Positions 57,349 through 64,000 of a stretch of 64,000 nt of DNA are shown here, one piece after another; positions within the stretch are counted from its first letter, which is position 1; each line of letters begins with the position of its first letter. The DNA is from Castellaniella sp036379515 (GTDB lineage: Bacteria; Pseudomonadota; Gammaproteobacteria; Burkholderiales; Burkholderiaceae_B). A program made the position numbers and the translations under genes. The notes beneath the pieces are model-generated. The model was not told where the DNA came from, made no database searches, and worked only from the letters and a program-made list of their open reading frames with translations. The stretch covers positions 124,001 through 188,000 of the forward strand of contig NZ_DASVGN010000027.1 in assembly GCF_036379515.1 (NCBI RefSeq), read 5' to 3'.

Positions 57349-59717
57349 TCATACCTCTCGAAAACAGTTTTTTCAGGCGTAGGGGGAGTCACAGGTTGAT
57401 AGCCGATGACACGGTCTGCAAGCAAAGACATAGGATCGTTACCCAGAGACCCCAACCCCGTCAACTCTAATTGCAGGAAGAAGGCCGTATTGGTTTGCGT
57501 AGCGGCCACAGCGTAGCGTTGCATCACCGCCCGTGCGGCCCAGCCGCCGTCGCCTCGGTATTCAAGGCCCACGATGGTCTGCGTGTTGCGCTTGTCGGCC
57601 AGAGAATAGTCGTAGCGGCCCACGCCATACCAGCGGCGCGACAATGGCCATTGTCCGCTCAGGCTGACCTGCTCTGTAGGCTGCGACGTCGCCCCCGACG
57701 CCAGGATCGCGTACGGGTCGGTATACACATTGGGATCACGCTCGTAACGATAGGACAGCGACACCGTCGCCAGTCGTTTGGGGGTCCAGCGGACGCCGGT
57801 GCTCAAACGCTGCTTCTGCTGGGTACGGTAGTCGAACTGACCATCGAAATTGACCGAGAACTTATCGGTCAGGGCTGCATTGGCACCCACCAGATAGTCG
57901 GATTTGGAACCCTGCCTGACCGTCTGGCTGGGCAATGACACCTGCTCATTGGTGAAATAAAACCGCTGCGCCAACGACAAGGACAGGCGCTCGAACCCCG
58001 TATCGGCGTCCAGCCAGCGTGTCGTCAGCCCTGCCGTGAGCTGGTTGGCGTTGGCGATGCGATCCCAGCCCCCGCTGAACAGATTTTCGTCGAATGCCTG
58101 CAGGTAATTGAACGTGGCCACCCCTGTGTCATACACCGGCAGCGTGGACTGATCACGGTAAGGCACATACAGGTAATACAGGCGGGGTTCCAGCGTCTGA
58201 GTTGCTGCATGCCCAAAGAGCGTCGTGTCACGCTCCAGCGTCAGGCCGCTGTCTACCGACGCAATCGGCAGCACGCGCGACTGACCACTGGGTCGGTCGG
58301 AATACGGAATGCCATTGACGTCGTTGCCTAGGTCGGTGAACCACTGTGTCTCGTAGTGGGTCATGTGCAGCCCAATCTTGGGCGTGAAATACGCACTCGG
58401 CGTAACGAACGGACGCGCAATCGTGGTGTAGGACGTTGCCCGCGTGCCATTGGGCATCAGCCGCAAGCCTGCGTAGGCCGGGAAGGCATCGCCAAAGTAC
58501 CGAGGCGCCATGAAACGGGTGATGGTATTGGTGGACACGACATCGAGCCCGTTCCAGCCGTAACGCTGCGCGACGAAGCTCAGCTCCGGCAGCTTGTCGT
58601 AGGGCGGGGCCAGGAACGTGCCCGTGCTGTCTTGCAAGGTCTGATAGTGATAGAACTGCAGCGAACCGCTCAGGTACTGGTTGCCGTTCCAGGTCAGCAA
58701 AGCCTGGCTGGGCATGTAGGTAATGGCGGCATCCGTCAGGCCGAACGACGAGAAATCCCGGAAGTAATTGTCGTCAGACACCTTGCGGGCATCGAGGTAC
58801 AGGTTCAGGTTGTGCCCCAGGGACTGGGTGTGCTGCCCCGAAAACATCCAGCGATCGGTTCCGGTCTGCCGATCATGCATGATGTACGTGCCAAAGAGCT
58901 CGGTATGCGAATCGTCACCCAGATGGCGAAACTCGGTTCCCATGAGCAGGCCGCGCTTGCTCAGGACGCGCGGCATCAGCGTAGCATCGTAGTTCGGCGC
59001 CAGGTTCAGGTAATACGGCGTCGTGATTTCGAACCCGCCGTTGCTCGACGTCCCATACGTAGGCAGCAGAAACCCGGATTTGCGCTGGTTACTGATGGGA
59101 AACGTCAGGTAAGGCGAATACAGGATAGGCACGCCCTTGAAGTACAACACCCCGTTGTGCGCGACGCCCTCGTTCTCGTCCAGATATAGATCGGCGCGGG
59201 AAGCATCGATGTACCAGGCCGGGTTGGGGCCGGACCAGCCGCTGTACTGAACGTCTTCCAGGCGCAGATGCTGACGACTGAGAATGTCGGCCTTCTTGGC
59301 TTTGCCGTTGCCTCCGACCCCACCCAACCAGAAGCTCGGGTCTTCGACCAGGCCCTGGCTGCGATTGACGTTGTAGCGCAGGTGCGGGCCCCGCACGATG
59401 TTGCCGGCTCTCATGACCAGCCCATCGCCGCGCACATCGGCGTCGCCCGTGCTCTGGTCGTATTCGATGCGGTCGCCCTTGACGACGGAATCCAGCCGGC
59501 GAACCTCGGCGTGACCTTGAAGGATGACGCGTCCGTCTGCATCACGGGATATGTCGTCGCCAATCAGGAAGGATGGCAGCGTGTCTTCCTGCTTGACCGG
59601 ATGCAGGCCCAGGCTGTCGACCATGCGCAAGCCGTTGACCTCGACCGGCGGCTCAGCCGCCAGCGTCGTTGCCGACAGGCACAGACTCGTCACAATGAGG
59701 CGGCTGATCCCACGCAC
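57345..59717 (-). CDS. lptD: LPS-assembly protein LptD (OstA/Imp)
   Basis: The 790-residue outer-membrane beta-barrel inserts LPS into the outer leaflet together with LptE. A signal peptide (ending TLAAEP) is followed by the OstA/LptA-like periplasmic domain (about 45-200) and a large barrel. The frame is open to 59894, but the GTG at 59717, with AGGAGAG 9 bp upstream, gives a clean signal peptide (RGISRLIVTSLCLSATTLAA), so I use it. The mature protein contains no cysteine; at the place of the C-terminal cysteines of E. coli LptD it reads GLEYRGDGGW. It is followed by surA with a 4-bp overlap. Confidence 0.92.
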   Translation of the reverse strand: MRGISRLIVTSLCLSATTLAAEPPVEVNGLRMVDSLGLHPVKQEDTLPSFLIGDDISRDADGRVILQGHAEVRRLDSVVKGDRIEYDQSTGDADVRGDGLVMRAGNIVRGPHLRYNVNRSQGLVEDPSFWLGGVGGNGKAKKADILSRQHLRLEDVQYSGWSGPNPAWYIDASRADLYLDENEGVAHNGVLYFKGVPILYSPYLTFPISNQRKSGFLLPTYGTSSNGGFEITTPYYLNLAPNYDATLMPRVLSKRGLLMGTEFRHLGDDSHTELFGTYIMHDRQTGTDRWMFSGQHTQSLGHNLNLYLDARKVSDDNYFRDFSSFGLTDAAITYMPSQALLTWNGNQYLSGSLQFYHYQTLQDSTGTFLAPPYDKLPELSFVAQRYGWNGLDVVSTNTITRFMAPRYFGDAFPAYAGLRLMPNGTRATSYTTIARPFVTPSAYFTPKIGLHMTHYETQWFTDLGNDVNGIPYSDRPSGQSRVLPIASVDSGLTLERDTTLFGHAATQTLEPRLYYLYVPYRDQSTLPVYDTGVATFNYLQAFDENLFSGGWDRIANANQLTAGLTTRWLDADTGFERLSLSLAQRFYFTNEQVSLPSQTVRQGSKSDYLVGANAALTDKFSVNFDGQFDYRTQQKQRLSTGVRWTPKRLATVSLSYRYERDPNVYTDPYAILASGATSQPTEQVSLSGQWPLSRRWYGVGRYDYSLADKRNTQTIVGLEYRGDGGWAARAVMQRYAVAATQTNTAFFLQLELTGLGSLGNDPMSLLADRVIGYQPVTPPTPEKTVFERYE

Positions 59718-59897
59718 GAAGGGCGGCTCTCCTATGGTTGATGTGAAGCGCCCAACCCTGATCCTCTCGTGAATTCGAGCACAGACCCGCCCAGGCGCCG
59801 CAGCTGGCCCCGTATCCACGATGACCAGCGACCCAGTATTATAGAGAAGCCGGGCGTCCACTGCCCGGCGCCCACTCGTGTCCGACTGTACCATTCC

Positions 59898-60941
59898 ATG
59901 ACGTCATCCCCCCAAGATCCTCGCTTCGCCGCGCTGCACCGCTGGCTGGAACAACTCCACGCGCCTGCCCACCTGAATCCCGCTACGCTGGTGCCGGTCT
60001 CGGGCGATGCGAGCTTCCGGCGCTATTTCCGCATTCAGGCGGCGGACGGTCCCTACATCGTCATGGACGCCCCTCCGCCCCACGAAGATTGCCGGCCTTT
60101 CATGCGGATCGCCGAGCGCCTGCACCGGGGAGGGCTGCACGTGCCCATCATCCACGCCCACGACCTGGCCCAGGGGTTCCTGCTGCTGTCAGACCTGGGC
60201 ACTTTGAACTTCTTTGATGCAATCCCACAGCTGACGGGTAACCCCGACGCGCTGCAAAAACACTATCGGGGAGCCCTCCGTGCGCTGGTGAAACTGCAGC
60301 AGTGCTCATCGGCCGATCTGCCGGTCTATGACGAAGCGCGTCTGCAGGAAGAACTCACTGTCTTCCCACATTGGTACCTCCAGGTGCACCATGGGCTTAC
60401 CCTGGAGGCTGACACACAGGCTCAGCTGGCCGAAGTCTTCACCCTTCTGGTGCATCAGGCCAGTGCGCAGCCCAGGATTCTTGTGCATCGCGACTACCAC
60501 TCGCCCAACCTGATGCTGGGGGCCGGTGAACCCGACTATTCACCAGGCATCATCGATTTTCAGGATGCCTTGCACGGACCCATCACGTACGACATTGTGT
60601 CGCTGGTCATGGATGCCCGAACCACCTGGGACGAGCCGCAGCAACTGGACTGGGCCATCCGGTACTGGGAATACGCGCGCGCGGCCGGCCTGCCCGTCGC
60701 GTCCGACTTTGCCGAGTTTCACATGCAGTACGAGTGGATGGGGCTGCAGCGCAATTTGCGCATTCTGGGGGTGTTTGCACGCCTGTCGCACCGCGACGGC
60801 AAGCATCATTATCTGGAGCACCTCCCCAGAGTGCAGCGCTACGTGCGCCAGGTCGCCGAGCGCTACCGAGTCTTTCACCCGGTGATTCGCTTACTCGACC
60901 GTGTCGAACAGACGCCCGTCACGCACGGGTTCTCGTTCTGA
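59898..60941 (+). CDS. amgK: N-acetylmuramate/N-acetylglucosamine kinase AmgK
   Basis: The 347-residue kinase has the aminoglycoside-phosphotransferase fold with catalytic VHRDYHSPNLM and metal-binding IIDFQDA. AmgK phosphorylates MurNAc at the anomeric position in the cell-wall recycling bypass that feeds UDP-MurNAc synthesis. The identification rests on the one-base overlap (TGATG) with murU and the divergent lptD neighbour, both typical. The ATG at 59898 is used because the upstream frame lies in the lptD promoter region. Confidence 0.9.
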   Translation: MTSSPQDPRFAALHRWLEQLHAPAHLNPATLVPVSGDASFRRYFRIQAADGPYIVMDAPPPHEDCRPFMRIAERLHRGGLHVPIIHAHDLAQGFLLLSDLGTLNFFDAIPQLTGNPDALQKHYRGALRALVKLQQCSSADLPVYDEARLQEELTVFPHWYLQVHHGLTLEADTQAQLAEVFTLLVHQASAQPRILVHRDYHSPNLMLGAGEPDYSPGIIDFQDALHGPITYDIVSLVMDARTTWDEPQQLDWAIRYWEYARAAGLPVASDFAEFHMQYEWMGLQRNLRILGVFARLSHRDGKHHYLEHLPRVQRYVRQVAERYRVFHPVIRLLDRVEQTPVTHGFSF

Positions 60942-61645
60942 TGCGGGCCATGATTCTGGCCGCTGGGCGCGGTGAGCGCATGCGACCGCTGACTGACACC
61001 TGCCCAAAACCACTGCTGAAAGTCGCCGGCAAGCCACTGATTGTCTGGCATATTCTGCGGCTTGCACAGGCAGGCTTTCACGATATCGTGATCAACCACG
61101 CATGGCTGGGCGAGCAGATTCTGGACACGCTCGGCCACGGCGAAGCGCTAGGCGTCCGGCTGCACTACAGTGCAGAATCCCCGGCACTGGAGACAGCGGG
61201 AGGCATTGCCCACGCACTCCACTTCTTCGAGGGGCACGCGTTTCTGGTCGTCAATAGCGACATCTGGTGCGACTGGGACCCCGGCACCGCCATCGTTGCC
61301 GAAAAGGGGATGTCCGAGACGCACCAGGCCCACCTGGTGCTGGTCGACAACCCGGTGCACCATCCGGCAGGCGACTTCGTCTTGCAACCCGATTGCCAGG
61401 TCGCCCTGCCAGTGTCAGGCCAAAGCACGCTGACCTACGCGGGCATCGGCGTCTTTCACCCCAGCCTCTTCGCGGCGCTTTCACTGTCCAGGCCCGCCCC
61501 ACTCGCGCCGTTGCTGCGCGCCGCCATGGAGCGCCACGCGGTGACGGGCGAACGCCATGCCGGTGCGTGGACAGACGTGGGAACCCCCCAACGCCTGGCT
61601 GAACTGGATTGCGCCCTCAGGGCCCGCCCCACGCGCGACTGCTAA
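60941..61645 (+). CDS. murU: N-acetylmuramate alpha-1-phosphate uridylyltransferase MurU
   Basis: The 234-residue nucleotidyltransferase converts MurNAc-1-phosphate and UTP to UDP-MurNAc, closing the recycling loop with AmgK. The signature is MILAAGRGERMRPLTDTCPK with the conserved Lys-Pro-Leu, and the active-site aspartate lies in VVNSDIWCDW. The start codon overlaps the amgK stop by one base, so translation is coupled. Confidence 0.9.
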   Translation: MRAMILAAGRGERMRPLTDTCPKPLLKVAGKPLIVWHILRLAQAGFHDIVINHAWLGEQILDTLGHGEALGVRLHYSAESPALETAGGIAHALHFFEGHAFLVVNSDIWCDWDPGTAIVAEKGMSETHQAHLVLVDNPVHHPAGDFVLQPDCQVALPVSGQSTLTYAGIGVFHPSLFAALSLSRPAPLAPLLRAAMERHAVTGERHAGAWTDVGTPQRLAELDCALRARPTRDC

Positions 61646-61669
61646 ACTGCATCACAAATGGAAACCATG

Positions 61670-61688
61670 TGTTGATGAGCTATCAACA
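61670..61688. repeat. Inverted repeat downstream of murU
   Basis: TGTTGAT (61670-61676) and ATCAACA (61682-61688) flank a 5-bp centre. As RNA it would be a 7-bp hairpin without a T-run. As DNA it resembles an FNR/ANR half-site pair but with a 5-bp instead of 4-bp spacer. It lies in the 120-bp gap before the next gene. Confidence 0.4.
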
Positions 61689-61765
61689 AGGCCCGCAATA
61701 CGTTTATCCTTGAGAATTTCGACCGCGCGCGGCCGCTGCCTCAGCCGTTCAGGAACTCGTTCACT

Positions 61766-62485
61766 ATGCCCTTTGGCCCCAAACATCCCACCTTCAGACC
61801 CACCCCTTACGGTTACTCTCGCCGCACCCGTGGCATTCCGCGCTGGCTCTTGCTGCTGATCACTGGCGTCGTGCTGGGAGCAGGCGGGGTGCTGTTTCTG
61901 CAGCGCAGCTACGGGCCGCAGCGCCTGACCATCGAGCAGTCAGAGCAGCTGCGTACCGATCTGAACACGTCTACCATGGACAACCAGCGCCTGAGCGCCG
62001 AGTCCAAAAAATTGCACGAAACGCTGGCACAGGCAGAAAAGGACCAAAAAGACGCGCAGCAGCAAATGGAGCAGGCGCGCAAGCACGCAGCCGACATGCA
62101 AGCAGGAGTCGCCAGCCTGATCGAGGCCATCCCCAACGATCCCCGCGGGGGGACCCCCGGAATCCGGGCGGGTGATGCGATCCTGAGTGCAGACGGCCTG
62201 CAATATCAGATTCTGCTGATCCAGGAGATTCCCACGGGCCAAACCGAGGCCCCGAACCTGCAGGGGACAATCAAACTGATTGCAGCCGGTTCATACCCCA
62301 ACGGCAACCGGGGTTACCAGGACGTCACCACTCAGCCCCTGGATATGGGCCGCTACACCGTGGTCAAGGGGGACTGGACCGACATCCCCAAGGGCTTCCG
62401 CCCGTACCAGATCACCGTGCAGGTGATGGCCGATGGGTCGAACAAGGTCGTGTCCACCCGGACGTTCCGGGTGACACGACACTGA
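61766..62485 (+). CDS. Conserved single-pass membrane protein with a coiled coil, function unknown
   Basis: The 239-residue protein has a basic N-terminus, one transmembrane helix (about 27-48), a Gln/Lys/Glu-rich coiled coil (about 57-115) and a compact C-terminal domain (about 130-239) that ends in beta-rich sequence (GRYTVVKGDWTDIPKGF). It would be anchored in the inner membrane with the rest in the periplasm. I think similar proteins occur in Bordetella-like genomes (possibly the DUF6776 family), but I cannot confirm that. AGGA precedes the ATG by about 9 bp. Confidence 0.75.
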   Translation: MPFGPKHPTFRPTPYGYSRRTRGIPRWLLLLITGVVLGAGGVLFLQRSYGPQRLTIEQSEQLRTDLNTSTMDNQRLSAESKKLHETLAQAEKDQKDAQQQMEQARKHAADMQAGVASLIEAIPNDPRGGTPGIRAGDAILSADGLQYQILLIQEIPTGQTEAPNLQGTIKLIAAGSYPNGNRGYQDVTTQPLDMGRYTVVKGDWTDIPKGFRPYQITVQVMADGSNKVVSTRTFRVTRH

Positions 62486-62497
62486 CGTCTGATCTGA

Positions 62498-63283
62498 TCA
62501 GAACGCCGGGACGATGGCACCCTTGTACTTGGTCAGGATGAACTGACGGACCCGCTCGCTTTGCAGGGCTTTCACGAGTTTCTGAATGCCCGGGTCGTTG
62601 ACCTTGTCCTGGCGCGTGACGACAAGGTTCGCATAGGGCGAATTCTTGTCTTCAATGAACAGCGCATCCTTGATCGGGTTCAAGCCTGCTTCCAGCGCGT
62701 AGTTGGTGTTGATGAGCGCAAGATCCACGTCCGGGAGCACACGCGGCAGCGTAGCCGCTTCGAGCTCACGAAACTTCAGGTGCTTGGGGTTGTAGACCAC
62801 GTCGCGCGCAGTCGCAAGGATATTGCTCGGGTCTTTCAGCTTGATCAAGCCCTGCTTCTGGAGCAACAGCAAGGCCCGTGCCCCATTTGAAGGATCATTG
62901 GGGATCGCCACTTGGGCGCCGTCCTTCAGATCCTTGATGTTCTTGATCTTCTGCGAGTAGGCGCCAAAAGGCTCTACGTGCACCGCGCCTACCGAAACCA
63001 GGTGCGTGCCGTGATCTTTGTTGAACGAATCCAGATACGGCTTGTGCTGGAAGAAGTTGGCATCGATGTGCCCGCCGTCGACCTGCAGATTGGGCTGCAC
63101 GTAATCGGTGAAGACCTTGATGTCCAGGTCCACCCCTTCTTTGGCCAACTCTGGCTTGACGAATTCTAGAAGCTCGGCGTGAGGCACCGGAGTCGCCGCA
63201 ATCGTCAACTTCTCAGCGTGAGACGGTGCCGCAAACACCAGCGGCAGAGCCAGCGCCAGAACCGGCACAAATTTCTTGAACAT
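62498..63283 (-). CDS. metQ: D/L-methionine ABC transporter substrate-binding protein MetQ
   Basis: The 261-residue NlpA-family protein binds methionine for import by MetNI. Family signatures are AATPVPHAELLEFVKPELA, DANFFQHKPYLDSFN and IPNDPSNGARALLLLQ. The signal peptide ends APSHAEK and has no lipobox cysteine, so this MetQ should be soluble in the periplasm rather than a lipoprotein. It follows metI by 18 bp in the usual metN-metI-metQ order. Confidence 0.92.
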   Translation of the reverse strand: MFKKFVPVLALALPLVFAAPSHAEKLTIAATPVPHAELLEFVKPELAKEGVDLDIKVFTDYVQPNLQVDGGHIDANFFQHKPYLDSFNKDHGTHLVSVGAVHVEPFGAYSQKIKNIKDLKDGAQVAIPNDPSNGARALLLLQKQGLIKLKDPSNILATARDVVYNPKHLKFRELEAATLPRVLPDVDLALINTNYALEAGLNPIKDALFIEDKNSPYANLVVTRQDKVNDPGIQKLVKALQSERVRQFILTKYKGAIVPAF

Positions 63284-63301
63284 GTAAAAACCTCCTGAAG
63301 A

Positions 63302-63955
63302 TTATCGTCTATTGAGTTTGGCCACCCAGCGGTCGCCAACGATCTGAAACACTTGCACCATGATGACAAGGATCACCACGGTCACAGCCATGACGTCGCC
63401 CTGATAGCGCTGATAGCCGTACCGCACGGCCAAGTCACCCAGCCCGCCGCCGCCAATCACGCCAGACATGGCCGAATAGCCCACGAGCGCGATACAGGTG
63501 ACCACGACGGCCGACAAAATGCCGGTCGTGGCCTCTGGAAGCAACGCCCACAGCACCGTCTGACGGGACGTGGCGCCCATGGCACGACAGGCCTCGCTCA
63601 CGCCGGGGTCGAGCTCACGCAGCACGTTTTCAACCAGCCGCGCAAAAAACGGGGCCGCGCTGGCCACCAGCGGCGGGATCGACCCCTGTACCCCCAGCGC
63701 GGTGCCCACCAGCACTCGCGACAGCGGAATCATCACAATAAGCAGAATCAAAAACGGCACCGAACGCAGTACGTTGACCACGAAGGCCACGCCTTGATAG
63801 AGGCTGCGGTTTTCAATCACCTGCCCAGGACTTGTCAGAAACAGCAGGACACCCACGGGCAAGCCGATGATCACCGTAAACAACAACGAAAACCCCGTCA
63901 TCAACAAGGTATCGATGGTGGCTTCGAGAATCATGCCCCAATCGAGATTCATCAT
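63302..63955 (-). CDS. metI: Methionine ABC transporter permease MetI
   Basis: The 217-residue membrane protein has five hydrophobic segments, the MetI pattern LRSVPFLILLIVMIPLSR, and the EAA-type loop SEACRAMGATSRQTVLWALL. It forms the homodimeric channel of the methionine importer. Its ATG overlaps the metN stop (ATGA). Confidence 0.94.
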   Translation of the reverse strand: MMNLDWGMILEATIDTLLMTGFSLLFTVIIGLPVGVLLFLTSPGQVIENRSLYQGVAFVVNVLRSVPFLILLIVMIPLSRVLVGTALGVQGSIPPLVASAAPFFARLVENVLRELDPGVSEACRAMGATSRQTVLWALLPEATTGILSAVVVTCIALVGYSAMSGVIGGGGLGDLAVRYGYQRYQGDVMAVTVVILVIMVQVFQIVGDRWVAKLNRR

Positions 63956-64000
63956 GACCGCAATACCTCACAATGCACACCTGCTTGCTCCAGCACGGGG
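63952..64000 (-). CDS. metN: C-terminal end of the methionine ABC transporter ATPase MetN, cut by the window edge
   Basis: On the minus strand a frame open from the window edge encodes PVLEQAGVHCEVLRS and stops at a TGA that overlaps the metI ATG. This fits the end of the NIL regulatory domain of MetN, and metN is the expected gene at this place. Only 15 residues are visible. Confidence 0.75.
   Translation of the reverse strand, partial: PVLEQAGVHCEVLRS

Noticed and set aside
61670..61688. An FNR/ANR box at the dyad after murU
   Set aside because: The centre is 5 bp rather than the 4 bp of TTGATNNNNATCAA, so I list it only as an inverted repeat.
1..64000. CRISPR arrays, insertion sequences, prophage, integrons, toxin-antitoxin pairs or restriction systems
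   Set aside because: I found no regularly spaced repeats, transposase or integrase motifs, or typical small coupled toxin-antitoxin frames. The window reads as core chromosome apart from the catabolic and glycan loci.

Overview
The window looks like the chromosome of a betaproteobacterium of the order Burkholderiales, most likely the family Alcaligenaceae (Bordetella/Castellaniella/Pusillimonas-like). This is inferred from the high-GC coding style and from gene neighbourhoods I associate with that group: ispE-tRNA(Gln)-prs-rplY-pth-ychF, glyQ-glyS-gmhB-plsC, lptD-surA-rsmA divergent from amgK-murU, and coq7 beside a cbb3-type oxidase locus. I see no insertion sequences, phage genes, CRISPR arrays, integrases or rRNA genes. 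There is one tRNA gene.

Layout. 1-8.8 kb: a catabolic locus for a sugar acid. An amino-acid-type ABC importer, a UxaA/GarD-type dehydratase, a FadR-type regulator, a 2-keto-3-deoxygalactonate kinase and a KDPGal aldolase lie in one minus-strand operon behind a promoter with three GntR-type operators. A FAD-linked 2-hydroxy-acid dehydrogenase and the tail of another gene face it. 9-12 kb: htpG and an MscS channel. 12.2-16 kb: a Fur-box-preceded ferric iron ABC importer, then the iron enzyme MiaE. 16.9-26 kb: an MFS transporter and a housekeeping run (ychF, a CPBP protease, pth, rplY, prs, tRNA-Gln, ispE, lolB, a TPR protein). 26-31 kb: mutM, an MFS transporter, a second GlcD-like dehydrogenase and a phosphomannomutase/phosphoglucomutase.

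31-40.6 kb: a compact minus-strand glycan operon. It has a WecA-like initiating transferase, UDP-HexNAc dehydrogenase and 4-epimerase (UDP-GalNAcA supply), a MurJ-type flippase, two GT4 glycosyltransferases and a fused tandem GT4 protein, with no polymerase in the window. In front of it, at about 40.68-40.83 kb, is what I consider the most interesting element: a complete small transcription unit on the minus strand (promoter, about 150 nt, strong intrinsic terminator) whose central hairpin loop displays CUCCUCC, an anti-Shine-Dalgarno-like sequence. It may be a free sRNA, an attenuating leader of the glycan operon, or both.

41-46 kb: coq7 and an unusual cbb3-type terminal oxidase cluster (CcoS-like domain fused to CcoN, CcoO, a monohaem membrane cytochrome, an SCO copper chaperone, an unknown membrane protein). 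46-49 kb: an OsmC-like protein and an echA-citE-thyA operon. 49-55 kb: glyQ-glyS-gmhB-plsC-ygjP-like operon and gloA. 55-62.5 kb: outer-membrane biogenesis (rsmA, surA, lptD) and the peptidoglycan-recycling pair amgK-murU. SurA carries two proline-rich linkers, and the mature LptD appears to contain no cysteine, although LptD maturation is classically disulfide-dependent. 62.5-64 kb: the metN-metI-metQ methionine importer, with metN cut by the window edge.

Many start codons are GTG or TTG. I moved several starts inward or outward using Shine-Dalgarno position and overlap with the upstream stop; the reasons are given per entry. No database search was possible, so family names rest on motif and domain recognition.
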